A stretch of 64,000 nucleotides of DNA from Cladobotryum mycophilum (GCA_036429605.1 JAVFKD010000015.1:3805421-3869420); one strand, 5' to 3'; numbered from the stretch's first letter, positions 51,205 through 62,149 are shown. The notes: a model not told the origin generated them from the letters alone. A program made the numbers and translations.

Positions 51205-52193
51205 ATGTACTGGTCTATTCCCGTTGCTGTGGCTCTCGCCTCTGGCGCTGCCGCCCATACTGCTGCCTTTGCTAAGGGCATGTACTGCGAGGTTTGTACT
51301 ATTTTGAGCACTCAGTTCAGTGCTTTCCGATGAATGAGTGAAGCAGCTAACCGTCTTATCTCTATAGGGTGGTGCCAATCCCAACCAATATGACCAGAAC
51401 TCCAACACTCCCGTGAACCCTCTCTACCAACTCCCCAAGAGCCAGTGGTGGATGCAGGCCGACCGTGGCTGCAAAAATGTTCCTCCTCGCAACGGAGAGT
51501 CTCTCGCCATTCCCGCTGGCGGCTCCTTCACCGTTGAGCTTGCCCACAACCAGGCTCAGACCTCATTGTCCTACAACGGACAGTTCGCTGGCGAGTGGCC
51601 CGATGGAAAGGCTCACCCCGAGAACTGGGCCGGCCCCAACGGCGACTGCATTCAGGATGATGGTGCTATGCACACACACGGCCAATCTACGGCTGCTGGT
51701 ACGGCCTTTGCCATCTCCTACACCTCGGACATCAACCAGGTTACTTTGGATAACTTGGCCGTCTTCTCTGTTGCCTACAACACTCCTTGGAAGCGTGTTC
51801 AGCAGTACCAGGTTCCCCGGGACCTCCCTGCTTGCCCTTCAGGCGGCTGCATTTGCGCCTGGCTCTGGGTTCCTGATGGATGCGGTACTCCCAACATGTA
51901 CATGCAACCTTACAAGTGCCACGTCACCAACTCTTCTTCCAACCGACGAGTCGCCCCTGCTAAGGCCCCCGTCTACTGCGCCAACGACCAGTCCAAGTGT
52001 GTCCGAGGTGCTAAGCAGATGATTGCCTGGAACCGTAAGTCAACTCCAGCCCATGAATCGGGAGAGAACATGCCCACTAACAGAGCGAACAGAGGCCGAA
52101 GGCAACAACGTCCAGGTTCCCAACGGTGCTTCTCCTGGATACAACGGCAAGATGGGCTGGACCGACGGTGCTCAGAACGACATCTTCCAGTAA
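51205..52193 (+). CDS. secreted copper LPMO-like protein
   Basis: A 284-aa secreted protein from exons 51205-51291, 51368-52034 and 52093-52193 (introns of 76 and 58 nt). The signal peptide (1-17) ends in ASGAAA and the mature chain begins HTAAF: an N-terminal His at residue 18, the hallmark of lytic polysaccharide monooxygenases, which bind copper with this His plus an internal one. A second candidate is in MHTHGQS. Pairs of cysteines lie at CICAW, DGCG and YKC; the end GWTDGAQNDIF is conserved in related fungal proteins as I recall them. The LPMO family is uncertain: it does not look like AA9; AA14-like or an unclassified family fits better. Preferred codons are GC-rich compared with the flanks, suggesting a well-expressed gene. 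Substrate unknown. Confidence 0.7.
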
Positions 52194-53223
52194 ATGTTTA
52201 CTTGGACGAAGTAGGAGGCGGATTCCTGCCAGCGGGAATACTGATTTTACAGATTCACCGGCGGCTTAATGCAATAGCAAGGGATAACTTCTGCTGGAAA
52301 GGTGGGTGATCTTTTGTGAATATTTTCTCTCAGAGTATATTGGACGGGTTTCATTGTACATAACCTCACGTATATAACTAAAAAGTGTTGGAGCTGGCTC
52401 TTAGGCAGAAATATATTTGCTTATTTTAGACCCATATTCTGCCTTCTGCATAGCCTGATCTTTTCCCTGCTTGACTTTGAAGCCAAATATGAGTCTAAAG
52501 ATATGTATAAATCGACACTTGACCTTACCAGTGAGTACTTTACGAAAAAGGATAGCATCTATATGGTTTATGATCAAAACTGTGCAGGATGTCCTCTCCG
52601 GGAATGCTATGCAAGCATACTCTTCACTGAGCACTCTAGTCTTGAATCGGCTTGGATATCGTCTCTTTACTAGTTCGAGCTTTATTTGGTATGTTGTCTG
52701 ACAATGACCTGATGCGTTATGATAGGATGATGAAGCATGAATACCATAAAAATGGGAAGGCTTCCGTGCTCCAACCTCTGGGCTCTTTGCACACTGACAC
52801 CAACTTGGAAGTAAGTGGGCAAGGTGGGGTAGTGGGGTAGGCAGGGGGATCTCAACGAACCAACTGCACTAGACGGGAGTCGTCAGCGACAAGTAAGAAA
52901 CACAGCCGGCTTCGTATTGTTGGCCATCTGGCAGCCAATCGAATTGGACAGCCTTATTTTTGCCCGGGAAGTAATTAGATCTGTCTTGTGATTGGCGAAA
53001 AATAATTGTTATTGGACCGTGGAGGATCCACGTTAAGGCTGCTTTCGCCTGACGTGCCCGTTGGGCTCTGATGAAGCGCTTTCTGACCTTGCTGCGCCAA
53101 CGTCGCAGCCGTTCAGCACAGCTGTACATAAGAAACGTTTTCTGTTACACCCTGACGAGATACTTACACAATTAAGTTCAATGCAAAACCTCCGTGCAGT
53201 GTAGTAGACAAGATCCTATGAGC
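52194..53223. other. intergenic region
   Basis: About 1 kb of short frames between the LPMO-like gene and a possible small gene. Nothing supported. Confidence 0.5.
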
Positions 53224-53840
53224 ATGCCATCATTTCGTTCGCAGGATGGATCTCCAGGGAAGAGCGCAACGGTGGCAAACCATGCCACAAAAGGTGAATG
53301 GGAAACTTGGAAAGGTAATTCTTCCTATCCTATATTTACCGTCAATGAGACTCATCTTTAATCTTTGAAGGTGCGACATCGACAACCTCACAGCCATTAT
53401 TAGACCCTCCAGCTCAGATCGACGACAATGACGATGAGGTGGGCAAAGATTGGGTGATTGTAGAGGGTGAAGAAATCCAAAGGGATAGAGCATGGTTTGA
53501 ACGAAACAGGGTGCCCGATGATGGGCATACCAATGGGGGCAAAACATTGAGGGGACATTATCACATAGATGTTGGTTGGGGTCGATGGAAAACAAGATTG
53601 TATGAGGTGGACTGGACGATTTCTGGTGAGCATCCCCATAATTGTGGGTGTAGTCGGCGAGGCGGAATTCAAGAAGGAGAAGACGAAGGAGAATACGATG
53701 ATGGTGACTGTGATGGAGATCAAGATGAAGATGGCCAAGAGGAAAGAGGAATAAATGAGGCAGAAGTGGTGCCAAAGCAGCGGACTCACCAAGCAGCAGA
53801 ACCACAGGCGAAACAAACCACTTTTGGCCGCAACCAATAA
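53224..53840 (+). CDS. hypothetical small acidic protein
   Basis: Possible two-exon gene: ATG at 53224, exon 1 to 53314, a 56-nt intron (GTAATT...TGAAG), exon 2 from 53371 to the stop at 53838-53840; 186 aa. The intron joins two open frames without breaking either. The first half has mixed composition with Trp-rich segments (GEWETWK, GWGRWKTRLYEVDW), the second is highly acidic (Asp/Glu/Gly runs). No signal peptide or known domain. In the last third, another frame offers a hydrophobic segment (RFLVSIPIIVGVVG) followed by a Lys/Met-rich tail, so a frame change there is conceivable. A long minus-strand frame over the same bases is a His/Leu-rich shadow. Low certainty that this is a real gene. 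Confidence 0.35.
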
Positions 53841-54829
53841 TATGTACAAATACCCGGAATTTCTTGCTATTGAGTCTATTTTCCATGCGTCGTAAATTTA
53901 TTCGGCATCTCGAGGAGTTTGCAACAATCCCATGTCGACCGATTCGTGTTTTTAGGCGGGTAACCTGATGAATTCTCGATTTTGGATCATGAACCGGTGC
54001 ATGACGAGCGAAGCTCTGAAGAACTTTGAGAAGACCCCTCTCCAAGACATTCCGCCCTGCCTAGTACCCATGCCTAGCCAGTGGGTGCGAAGAGGGATTG
54101 CTAAATTTTGCAGGTGGGACAGCTAACGTCTCTGGATATTGAAGTTGGAGGCCGTCTGCGCATGTCCGAGTGATGGCTAACTATTCTTCGTCGTGGTTGG
54201 ATGGAAATGCCCCATCCTTAGTTGTCTCCATGTATGGTACCGTATTAAACGACATAGGGATATTTAGCTCCATGAGCTCCGTGTGCTCTGAAGTAGAACC
54301 GCTAGATTTGATCTTGTCCAAGGCTAGACATTTGCGTGGATTGTGTCCAACTCGCCATGGCCCTGCCTAAAATAGTTAGATACTTGATGGAGATTTGTTC
54401 AAACCTTGATGTAGCTTCCGCATATCAAAAGTTTTTTTCTCTGTATCATCAGCGTTTTTAGTGTAAGATATGATACACAGGACACCTACTTACGTATGAC
54501 TCGTCAGCTGAAGTTGAGAGCATGCTTTGCCGCATCCAGTCCGGGTTTTAACATAGGCTGCCTGAGCTTTGTGGCTTAGACTCTACGAGATCGCGGAGTC
54601 AAATATTGATCACAACAAGTAGAGTCAATTTGATGTTAAGAACTATCTCCCATATCTGACTACATATTTCCACTATTTACATGATGGTGCGAAAGAGATC
54701 CCATACCTATTCCATGCTAGGTAAACGCACATAGAAACCCAAACTGCTTTAGATGTCTATCCACAACATCCTCCAAGTGCGAACTAGTGTTTGTTATATC
54801 ACGATCATTGACGTAGGATTGTATTCCGT
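53841..54829. other. intergenic region, 3' side of the MFS gene
   Basis: Nearly 1 kb with only short frames. No gene or repeat recognised. Confidence 0.5.
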
Positions 54830-56926
54830 TTAAGAATGTCGACTAGACCGGGCAGTGATGAGTTGGACAAGTCCAACGGGAATAAGGGAAAAGGCAACGA
54901 TTACCCCTGTCATTACGCCCGCAGAACCTCGGAGACCACATGAGTCGAACATATGTGGAAACCAAAAGGGGCCAATCTGGATGAGAGTCAGAGTCTATTG
55001 AATAAGCCCGTTGTATACTGATGATTCCACTTACAAAACCCCATGTGCAACGAACAAAGTTGATACCAACCCCAAGAGCTGATGATGTTGCTTCGCGATG
55101 ACAGTCCGAGCAATCTGAGAAGTAATGGTTAGAATGTCGAACCAAGATATATGCCTTGGGTGTAAAATAACTCACAAGTAATGACAGTCGTCGTGAGTAT
55201 TTGCACTCCAAACCCGGCCACGCCGATGCCAATAACTGGACTAATATTCCAATGCAATGGTTTGGCTTCTGCAAGAGTAACGCAAAATATGACAATGCCT
55301 GCAATGGCAAGCAAATTACCTGGATATGACAGGAGAAGTCTTGTTTCGGGGGATGAGAGGCTATTTTGAGCGGATTTGGAGCGTCTGTTCTGGACATAGT
55401 CACTCAATCGTCCACCGATCAATTCACCTAGAGTGCATCTAAGGTTATGTGTTTATTAGCCCGTGTAAACGATTACATTCGAGAACATCTCATGATTCTC
55501 ACCCAACAAAAAGACCTAAGAAATTGATTCCAATCTGTTGCGCATTGAGATGAAACATGGGGATAAAGAATGTCGGTATCTCGACCGTCAGCAACACCAA
55601 TGTGAAATTGAATGTGACAGTGTATGCTACTGCCGTCAACAACACCCGATAGTCAGCTAGTAGATACAGTGGCAGCAGAATGTCGCTCCAAGTTAGCGAT
55701 TCGGTTGAAATTTTGCGGAAATTGAGATATTGCTGCCAGGTTGTTTGAACGTGAGTTGATGGATTGGAGATATTGCGACTGTAGAGCGTTTCGAAGGAGA
55801 AAAAGAAGTAGCTAATCATTTGCATAAAGTTGATCTGTAAATTATTAGCTTGAAGGCTCATTATAAATAAAGAGAACAGAACGTAGACATGCAATGGCCA
55901 TTATCCAGAACATCCATTGCCAGGTAAGGTGTTGGACCACAAACCCCATGGCGAATGGGCCCATGGGCGGACTATAATGGGGATTTAAGCATTAGAAGGC
56001 AATCTTATAAGTCATAATCAGCCATACCCAAGTGTTATCATCAGTCTGAAGAAGCCAAAAAAACCGTATTAGTAGTGAAGGGCCCTATTCTCGGAGATGG
56101 AGACACATACGTCCAAACACCCTGGTGATTAATGTTAGTCAAAGGCTGAAAGTTGGAAATAATGCGTGTTTGATGCCACTCACCATTTTGCGTGCTCTTT
56201 GGTGCGAGAAAAATGTCTCTGCGACGACTGCTTGCCCCATTGCGATGCCTGGAGAAATAAAGAAAGCTTGTAGAATACGAAGCACCATCAGGACCGCATA
56301 CGTATCGGACAAGGCACACCCGATATTGAACAGGCCGCCACCCAATGTGGATAGAATCCAAACAGGACGTCGACCATATTGGTTAGCGAATGGTAGCCAG
56401 ATCAAAGGACCAATGGCCAGGGTGATCATCTAGGCGTATGGTAAGAATATGACGTGCGTATGGAGGTGGTAATAAGAGATCCCACTTGCGCAGAGCCTAG
56501 CAAACTTGCAGTCTCAATCGATATATCAAATTTCTTTGACCAGTCTTCAAAAGCTGGAACAACAGCAACCGCCCCACCGGTTGACATCAAACCGTGGAAG
56601 GCAACAAGAGCCAAGTTTACATTTTTCTAGAAAGGGTCCTGGTCAGACACCTTGCTGCACTTGAAACCAGCAGCAGTCTAGCAATGGGTGTCAGAACTTA
56701 CTTTCCATGCTGGCCAATTGAGAGGGTCGTCTGGATCTTGTGAAGGAATGGGGGTGAGGTGGATGGTCCCATGATGATCAAGCAGAAATTGACGATGCTC
56801 GGGCGCGAGTGGAGTGTTAGTGGCACGAGCCGGCGTAATCTCGATGTGATTTGAGTGGGCTTCCTTTCCCGCCAGGCACTCTGTTGGTGGACTGACATGC
56901 CCACCTTCAATAGATTCATCATGCAT
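54830..56926 (-). CDS. MFS transporter (DHA1-like)
   Basis: Plasma-membrane major facilitator, probably 12 helices, in about ten exons. Clear pieces: exon 1 56926-56702 (hydrophilic N-terminus ending DPDDPLNWPAWK, typical for fungal DHA1 members), exon 2 56626-56486, exon 3 from 56429 with the loop motif NQYGRRPVW, two very short exons near 56120-56020, then LGPPMGPFAMGFVVQHLTWQW, a central loop, GELIGGRLSDY, CHREATSSALGVGINFVR and a last exon ending at 54830 (stop TAA). One junction near 55880-55850 is unresolved: the best donor there is weak. The gene is divergent from the large propeller-hydrolase gene across 656 bases, so the two may be co-regulated; it could export or import the substrate of that enzyme group (inference). 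Confidence 0.85.
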
Positions 56927-57582
56927 GATTGATTCCAGAAGTTGTAGTTGCGAGGCCTTTGTTTGTCGGCTCGGTCTTTCTCTTATTTTATTACTCTACG
57001 TTCTACTCTATCTACTAAAAAAAATGCGACTTAAATAATCCATATTGTTTCTCTCCATTGTTTGCTAAATTATCTTGTTGACCTAAAGAGGCAGTCAATC
57101 TTTCGATATCCTGTATCATTCCCAACCGAACCGGGAGAGACCGTCATCCGCCAGCCACATCCGTCGTGGACCGTCATTTCCGATTTGAGCCGCTCTGAGC
57201 CGTCACACAATCCGTACCCCGAATCTTTCCTAGAATTCATCATGGTGGGAAAGCCAAGGCAATCGTTTCGGCATACAGGGGAGGCGTAGATCTATGTTAT
57301 TACTCCATCAATAGTGAGTCAGACTATTATTCCGACAGTTTTGTACATATCAGACGGCAGACAAAGACGGGAGTAAGAATCACAAACGCGTAAAGTGTGT
57401 ATCTCGTCTACTGTGGTCTGGAAGCCCCACCTCACATGCATTTACGCCTCAGCATCAATAGCTATCGTCAGGAAACATATCTTCTCCTCAATGACCTCAA
57501 ATAATCATTCTTTACATGATTAGATTTGAGCTATATTTACAATTTTTATTTTTTATTTTATTCATAACCGTTCTTCATCGCA
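56927..57582. promoter_or_regulatory. divergent promoter of the MFS and propeller-hydrolase genes
   Basis: 656 bases with AT-rich ends next to both ATGs and a GC-richer centre (57120-57240) holding spaced CCGTCA repeats. A 75-codon frame inside it is probably chance. Confidence 0.5.
57139..57206 (+). promoter_or_regulatory. three spaced CCGTCA motifs
   Basis: GACCGTCAT at 57139-57147 and 57169-57177 (exactly 30 bases apart) and GAGCCGTCAC at 57197-57206 (about 29 further), all on the same strand in the shared promoter. Spacing near three helical turns and the CCG triplets suggest a Zn2Cys6 or bZIP binding array. No factor can be named. Confidence 0.4.
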
Positions 57583-60500
57583 ATGGCGAATGTCACTCTT
57601 GACCTTGTTCAGCGTTTGCCAACCTCTGGCGCTCGAGCAGTGGCAGATGTCCAAATCCAGAAACGACATTATTTGGCAATTCCACAATTGGCTGAGGATA
57701 TTCCTGGTGGAGCAGCAGGAATGAACCTTGGTGACAGCGATGTGCCACTTCTCCTGTACAGATATGACGAACACGTTGGAGACTACAAGATTTTCCAGAC
57801 GCTCCCAGTCCCTGGAGGTGAAGATGCAGAGTTCTTTTCCATCAATCAACGCATCTTCTTGGCTACCGCAAGCTTGAGATCGGGCAAAGGACCCTATAAT
57901 CTGGATGTAGAATCCACGATTTTCGAATGGAATGGAACAAATTTTGTCGAGTTTCAGCGTATCCCTACATTTGCAGCAAAGCAATGGCGATATTTCACTG
58001 TTGCTGGGAGGCACTTCTTGGCGCTGGCGCAAGGGGTTGCTATTCCCGGCATCGAGCCCAAAATACCAGCGGACTCGACCATTTATGAGTGGGATGGCTC
58101 TTGTTTTCAGTCATTTCAAACCGTTCCATCTAAATGGGGCTATAATTGGCTTCATTTCTCCTTCAACGGAGACGACTTTCTGGCTTATGCCGACCATGTG
58201 ACTCCTTCGATCCTGTTGCGCTGGAACGGCCATTCATTTGCTCATTTTCAACATTTGGATGGCGCGCATGGGAGGGCATTTGCATTCTTTCAGGATGGAG
58301 ATGATGCGTACCTTGTATTTTCTCTTCTATCAGAAGAGAGCGTTCTCTATCGATGGAATGGAAACGACTTTCGCATTCACCAGAAACTACTAGCCGGCCC
58401 AGGTGGCCGTGAACTGGCATTGATTCATCACGAAGGAGAGACTTACTTAATACTCGTCAGGTTCATCACTGGGACAAGAGAAAATCCCACTACTGCTCTT
58501 CAATCTGTAGTCTATGGCCTTAAGAATGGCATACTCGAGCCTGTGACTACATTCCCCACTCTTGGAGGAACTGATGTCGTTGCCATAACAAGAGATGGGC
58601 AGATCTACCTTGTGGTCTCGGAGAGTTTGACCAAGACGCAGCATTTCAGAACGGACTCAAAAGTATATCGCTTTAGTACTGGGATGTCATCGTCCAAGTC
58701 AACAGACAGAGCACAGCTATTTCAGGCTCCTGCATTCCTCGATTTATTCACAGCATACACGGCCTCTAAAACCAGCATTGGCTTCCAATTGGCTGCAACG
58801 GTGAAAGAAGCAACATCTTCTCTGCCATTACTTGTAGCAACGAGCTTTGACATGATCCTCTTCCCAGGAAAGGGTCGTGATCCGTCTTACATGAACTTTC
58901 GTCTCGGCAGTCGGGGCTTTAAAGAACTAGCAGCCACGTCGCATCTCGGACCCGCTCTTGGATCGCTCATCCAAATGCGTGAGAACGGGGCCTCGGATGA
59001 AGTCTGGAGAGCTCATGCCGAGAACTTGCTCGAGAAGACTGAGGTTGCACGACGGGCCAACTCGGTCGCTCTCTGGAAGGACCAAATCCAAGTAGAGGCT
59101 TTCCAGGGCCGTGAATCTGCCATTTCAGCGATGATAGACTATGCCTTCAATCTCACAATTGCGTTCTTGAGGCGGGTACTTGATGATCCAGACAAACTGT
59201 CGCCGGAATTCTTGCGAGAAAACTACCTTGAAGCAACTGGAAGCGCCCTTGATGCTACTGTGCCTTTCAATGCTGTCATGATTGCTACCTTCTTTTTGGT
59301 TGGTCTGGATATTTCCTACCGCATGCGAAAGTGGCTCAAAGCAAACGACTTTGAGTGGAAACAAGCGATGGTCCTTATTACAGGTAGGCAAGGGAGAGAG
59401 ACTTCTGGCGTCACGGTCAGCACAAATTCAGTGGCCCAAATCCTTATTCAGTCCTCCAATATGGAGCTCCCGGTAGAACGCCTTTTTATCGCGCCACATG
59501 GCATCGTTCCAGTAATCCAGAATCCGGTCACAGCAGACTCTCTACGCACACACGAGCATCAATTCCGTTCGCTGTGGAGCTCCTTGTTTGGCACCGGGCA
59601 GCTTGGCGAAACGATGTTTTCCGGGTACCCCTCTTACCAACCAGAGCGGACGACGAGACCCGTCATCAATGCATCAACTCTATCTGTTCCTGAGCTTCCC
59701 AAAATATCTCACGGTGATGACTGGTTTGCAATGAATACACGAATGCGCGTTGTTCTTGAAGATGCACGCCAACTTCTTTCGGGATGCGTTACCGACTACG
59801 CTGCTGAACAATTGCGCCAGTTTGAGGATGATCTCACCAAAATCGTCATACCAGGCTTAGATGGCGTGGATTTTACCGCCAAGAAACGTCTTTCTGGGTA
59901 CGGTGAGAAACAAGAAACCTTCGCGCTTACCCCATCCTATTCGCCAACTTGTATGGATCTCCCAGTAGCCATTCAGAAATACAAGGTCCAGGATGGACTC
60001 CTAGCATACAGAGAGTGTGGGCCTCTTGATAGCGATCCAGTTATTTGGGTTCATGGATTGCCCCTCGACAGTCGCTCCTGGTCGGCTCAATATGACGAAT
60101 TTTCTCAGCGCTTCCATAATGTGTTTGTCGATTTGCGTGGTTATGGCGCATCCTCGAAGCTACCTCTGTTAGTAACAGATATTACTCAGCTCTATTGTGA
60201 TGACATTCTTGCGTTGATGGATCATCTCAACATTTCAACAGCAACAATCGTCGGCTTTGCGTCTGCTGGTCACGTTGCGCTGAGATTTGCGGCACAACAA
60301 CCGGATCGTGTGTCTAAATTGGTGCTCTTGAATGCTAGTCCTCGCTTCAAGCGCAACAACACAGATTATCCCTTTGGTTTTAGCGAAGAAGTAGTTCGGG
60401 ATCACTTCATCGCAGCCGCAAAACGTGGCATTGAGGAAATTACAAACGCTGTTCTCGATCCAGCGACTGTCTTTCAAGATCTCTCTTCCGATGATGCAGC

Positions 60501-60807
60501 CAAGGTTGTATCCTGGTTCCGAAAAATGGCTCACGATGCTGGGGCAGATACATTGAGAGGATTCTTTGAGATCATTGCCAACGACGATGACCGACACCTT
60601 GTTCCTTTGATCAAGGCACCGACGCTATTGTTATCATCATCACTTGGCAAAGAGGTTCCCGCTCAAACAGCCCTGTACTTGAGACAGCACCTCCAGCAAG
60701 CAAAGTTGGTAGAGGTTCCTGATGCGGATCATTTTCTTCATGTAACGCGATCAGCCGTTGTCAATCAGTTGATAAGTACATTCTTAGAATCGACGAAAAC
60801 AGTGTAA
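57583..60807 (+). CDS. EAR/EPTP-like propeller - DUF5624-like - alpha/beta-hydrolase fusion
   Basis: Intronless 1074-aa protein with three parts. Residues about 8-365 contain seven repeats of about 50 aa built on Y-x-W-(D/N)-G-x-x-F-x-x-x-Q followed by F/LA (for example YEWDGSCFQSFQTV, YRWNGNDFRIHQKL), the pattern of EAR/EPTP repeats that form a seven-bladed beta-propeller. Residues about 380-720 resemble DUF5624 as I recall it (VATSFDMILFPGKGRDPSYM, RGFKELAATSHLG). Residues about 785-1074 are an alpha/beta-hydrolase (HGLPLDSRSW, DLRGYGASS, DADHFLHV). In the nucleophile elbow the sequence is GFASAGHVAL where relatives have GFSMGGHVAL, placing Ala893 at the Ser position, and Gly1022 (SLGKEVP) stands where an Asp is usual; only His1050 is clear. 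It may be a pseudoenzyme or use Ser894. No signal peptide, so cytosolic. Divergent from the MFS gene, tandem with the cupin gene. Confidence 0.85.
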   Translation: MANVTLDLVQRLPTSGARAVADVQIQKRHYLAIPQLAEDIPGGAAGMNLGDSDVPLLLYRYDEHVGDYKIFQTLPVPGGEDAEFFSINQRIFLATASLRSGKGPYNLDVESTIFEWNGTNFVEFQRIPTFAAKQWRYFTVAGRHFLALAQGVAIPGIEPKIPADSTIYEWDGSCFQSFQTVPSKWGYNWLHFSFNGDDFLAYADHVTPSILLRWNGHSFAHFQHLDGAHGRAFAFFQDGDDAYLVFSLLSEESVLYRWNGNDFRIHQKLLAGPGGRELALIHHEGETYLILVRFITGTRENPTTALQSVVYGLKNGILEPVTTFPTLGGTDVVAITRDGQIYLVVSESLTKTQHFRTDSKVYRFSTGMSSSKSTDRAQLFQAPAFLDLFTAYTASKTSIGFQLAATVKEATSSLPLLVATSFDMILFPGKGRDPSYMNFRLGSRGFKELAATSHLGPALGSLIQMRENGASDEVWRAHAENLLEKTEVARRANSVALWKDQIQVEAFQGRESAISAMIDYAFNLTIAFLRRVLDDPDKLSPEFLRENYLEATGSALDATVPFNAVMIATFFLVGLDISYRMRKWLKANDFEWKQAMVLITGRQGRETSGVTVSTNSVAQILIQSSNMELPVERLFIAPHGIVPVIQNPVTADSLRTHEHQFRSLWSSLFGTGQLGETMFSGYPSYQPERTTRPVINASTLSVPELPKISHGDDWFAMNTRMRVVLEDARQLLSGCVTDYAAEQLRQFEDDLTKIVIPGLDGVDFTAKKRLSGYGEKQETFALTPSYSPTCMDLPVAIQKYKVQDGLLAYRECGPLDSDPVIWVHGLPLDSRSWSAQYDEFSQRFHNVFVDLRGYGASSKLPLLVTDITQLYCDDILALMDHLNISTATIVGFASAGHVALRFAAQQPDRVSKLVLLNASPRFKRNNTDYPFGFSEEVVRDHFIAAAKRGIEEITNAVLDPATVFQDLSSDDAAKVVSWFRKMAHDAGADTLRGFFEIIANDDDRHLVPLIKAPTLLLSSSLGKEVPAQTALYLRQHLQQAKLVEVPDADHFLHVTRSAVVNQLISTFLESTKTV

Positions 60808-61206
60808 ATTAATGTCAATATGCTAGGGATATTCATGAGACGCAGTTGCCAGACCTTTGTTCTGGGTGTGTGGCAGAAATCTTTCTTTGTGCAAATCAAG
60901 ATCCAACATGGTAAGTTGCTGAGAGATTTCTCGCGCTGTTGCGGGGCAGTATTCGGGTGGTAGACAAATATCATCATCTGACTATGAAACGTAATGGCTA
61001 GTTTAGTGTTTGACGTGCTTGAAGAGCTGGATCTGGATTTGTCATCATGACAGAAATGACACATTGTCCTGTTGAATAGCTACCTTCCTCTTAGCTTTAT
61101 AAATGATTCCTCTATTGGCTTTGTTGCATTCATCTTCGTGACCTATTTCTTTTACTTGGAAAATAAGAAGACACCTCAGCTTTATAATAATCTTTCTAAA
61201 GAGAAC
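60808..61206. other. short intergenic region upstream of the cupin gene
   Basis: About 400 bases between tandem genes; holds the promoter and leader of the cupin gene. The frame of the cupin protein is open upstream to about 61072 but begins at a TTG there, with no ATG before 61207. Confidence 0.5.
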
Positions 61207-61953
61207 ATGTCAAGGAATGCCCAAATGCCCGACGTTATCGAACGGGGACTTCCCAATGCTGTTATCTATGACCTGTCACTCGCGAGCCAAGTCACTATCA
61301 CTCTTCCTTCAGCATCCACTTGGTCAAGCGAATTGCACTGGCACGAGACTCATACCGAATATCTCAAAGTCATCAAAGGCAGCATTAAGGTGAGATTGGG
61401 TCGCACGGAACAAATCGTAACCGCCACAGAGACTAGCCAACCTGAGATTAAGGTCGACCGCTTTGTCTGGCACGAATGGAAGCGCGCTACATCTGATGGA
61501 GAAGATGTAATTGTCGTCGAACGGACGGATCCTGGAGACGGTGACAAAGCCATCTTTTTCTGGAATTTAAACGGCGTCATTCTGAATGCAGGAAAGCTGT
61601 TTGATGATCATAGATCGCTGGGCTCATACCTTTCAGAGAGGTTTCGAGGGCTAATCATTGACTTATGGGTCACCTTCAATCTTTTCATCATATTTCGAAG
61701 CCTGGACAACTTTCCTGTTTTTATCAATGTTGCAAATACTCTACCTACAGCCATATATCTGCACAACACTACCATCCAGAAGGCTCTATCAATTGCCGAC
61801 TGGGCGGCGTCTCACTTTATCCTTGGACTTGCTTCATGGTTTGGGCACATTCTTGGAATACGGCCAGTTAGGCCTGAGTACACACCAGCCAAGAATTATG
61901 CGCTATGGTTAGAGAGGCAAAGGGATCAATCCGGAAGAGAAAAGATTGCTTGA
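61207..61953 (+). CDS. cupin-domain protein with membrane segments
   Basis: A 248-aa intronless protein. The first half is a small cupin barrel: motif 1 at residues 42-58 (LHWHETHTEYLKVIKG, with His44, His46 and Glu51 as likely metal ligands) and motif 2 with His89 (DRFVWHEWKRA). The second half has hydrophobic segments at about 149-166 (LIIDLWVTFNLFIIFRSL) and 198-216, so it is probably membrane-bound. I start at the ATG at 61207; the open frame upstream would add another hydrophobic segment but lacks an ATG. Cupins of this kind are metal-dependent oxygenases, isomerases or non-enzymatic binders; which applies is not visible. It follows the 1074-aa fusion gene by 400 bases on the same strand and converges with the FAA-hydrolase gene 196 bases on. 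Confidence 0.8.
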   Translation: MSRNAQMPDVIERGLPNAVIYDLSLASQVTITLPSASTWSSELHWHETHTEYLKVIKGSIKVRLGRTEQIVTATETSQPEIKVDRFVWHEWKRATSDGEDVIVVERTDPGDGDKAIFFWNLNGVILNAGKLFDDHRSLGSYLSERFRGLIIDLWVTFNLFIIFRSLDNFPVFINVANTLPTAIYLHNTTIQKALSIADWAASHFILGLASWFGHILGIRPVRPEYTPAKNYALWLERQRDQSGREKIA

Positions 61954-62149
61954 GATCGCCACAATAACTGTGGTGTGTAGCCTACTACATTCATAGCCTC
62001 AAACCAACCTTGTTCCAGATTGAAGGAAAGAAATGCCTGAATCGGACGCAAAAAAAACCCACTATGCAATGCCATACGCATAATATTTTAGCTTCATGTT
62101 CCTCTATTTAGTGATCTTCCATTTATCTCCTATGGAATTGATGAATGAT

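Noticed and set aside
53230..54045. 271-codon minus-strand open frame
   Set aside because: Starts at a TTG, is His/Leu-rich low complexity, and lies opposite an acidic repeat-rich plus-strand frame; a shadow.
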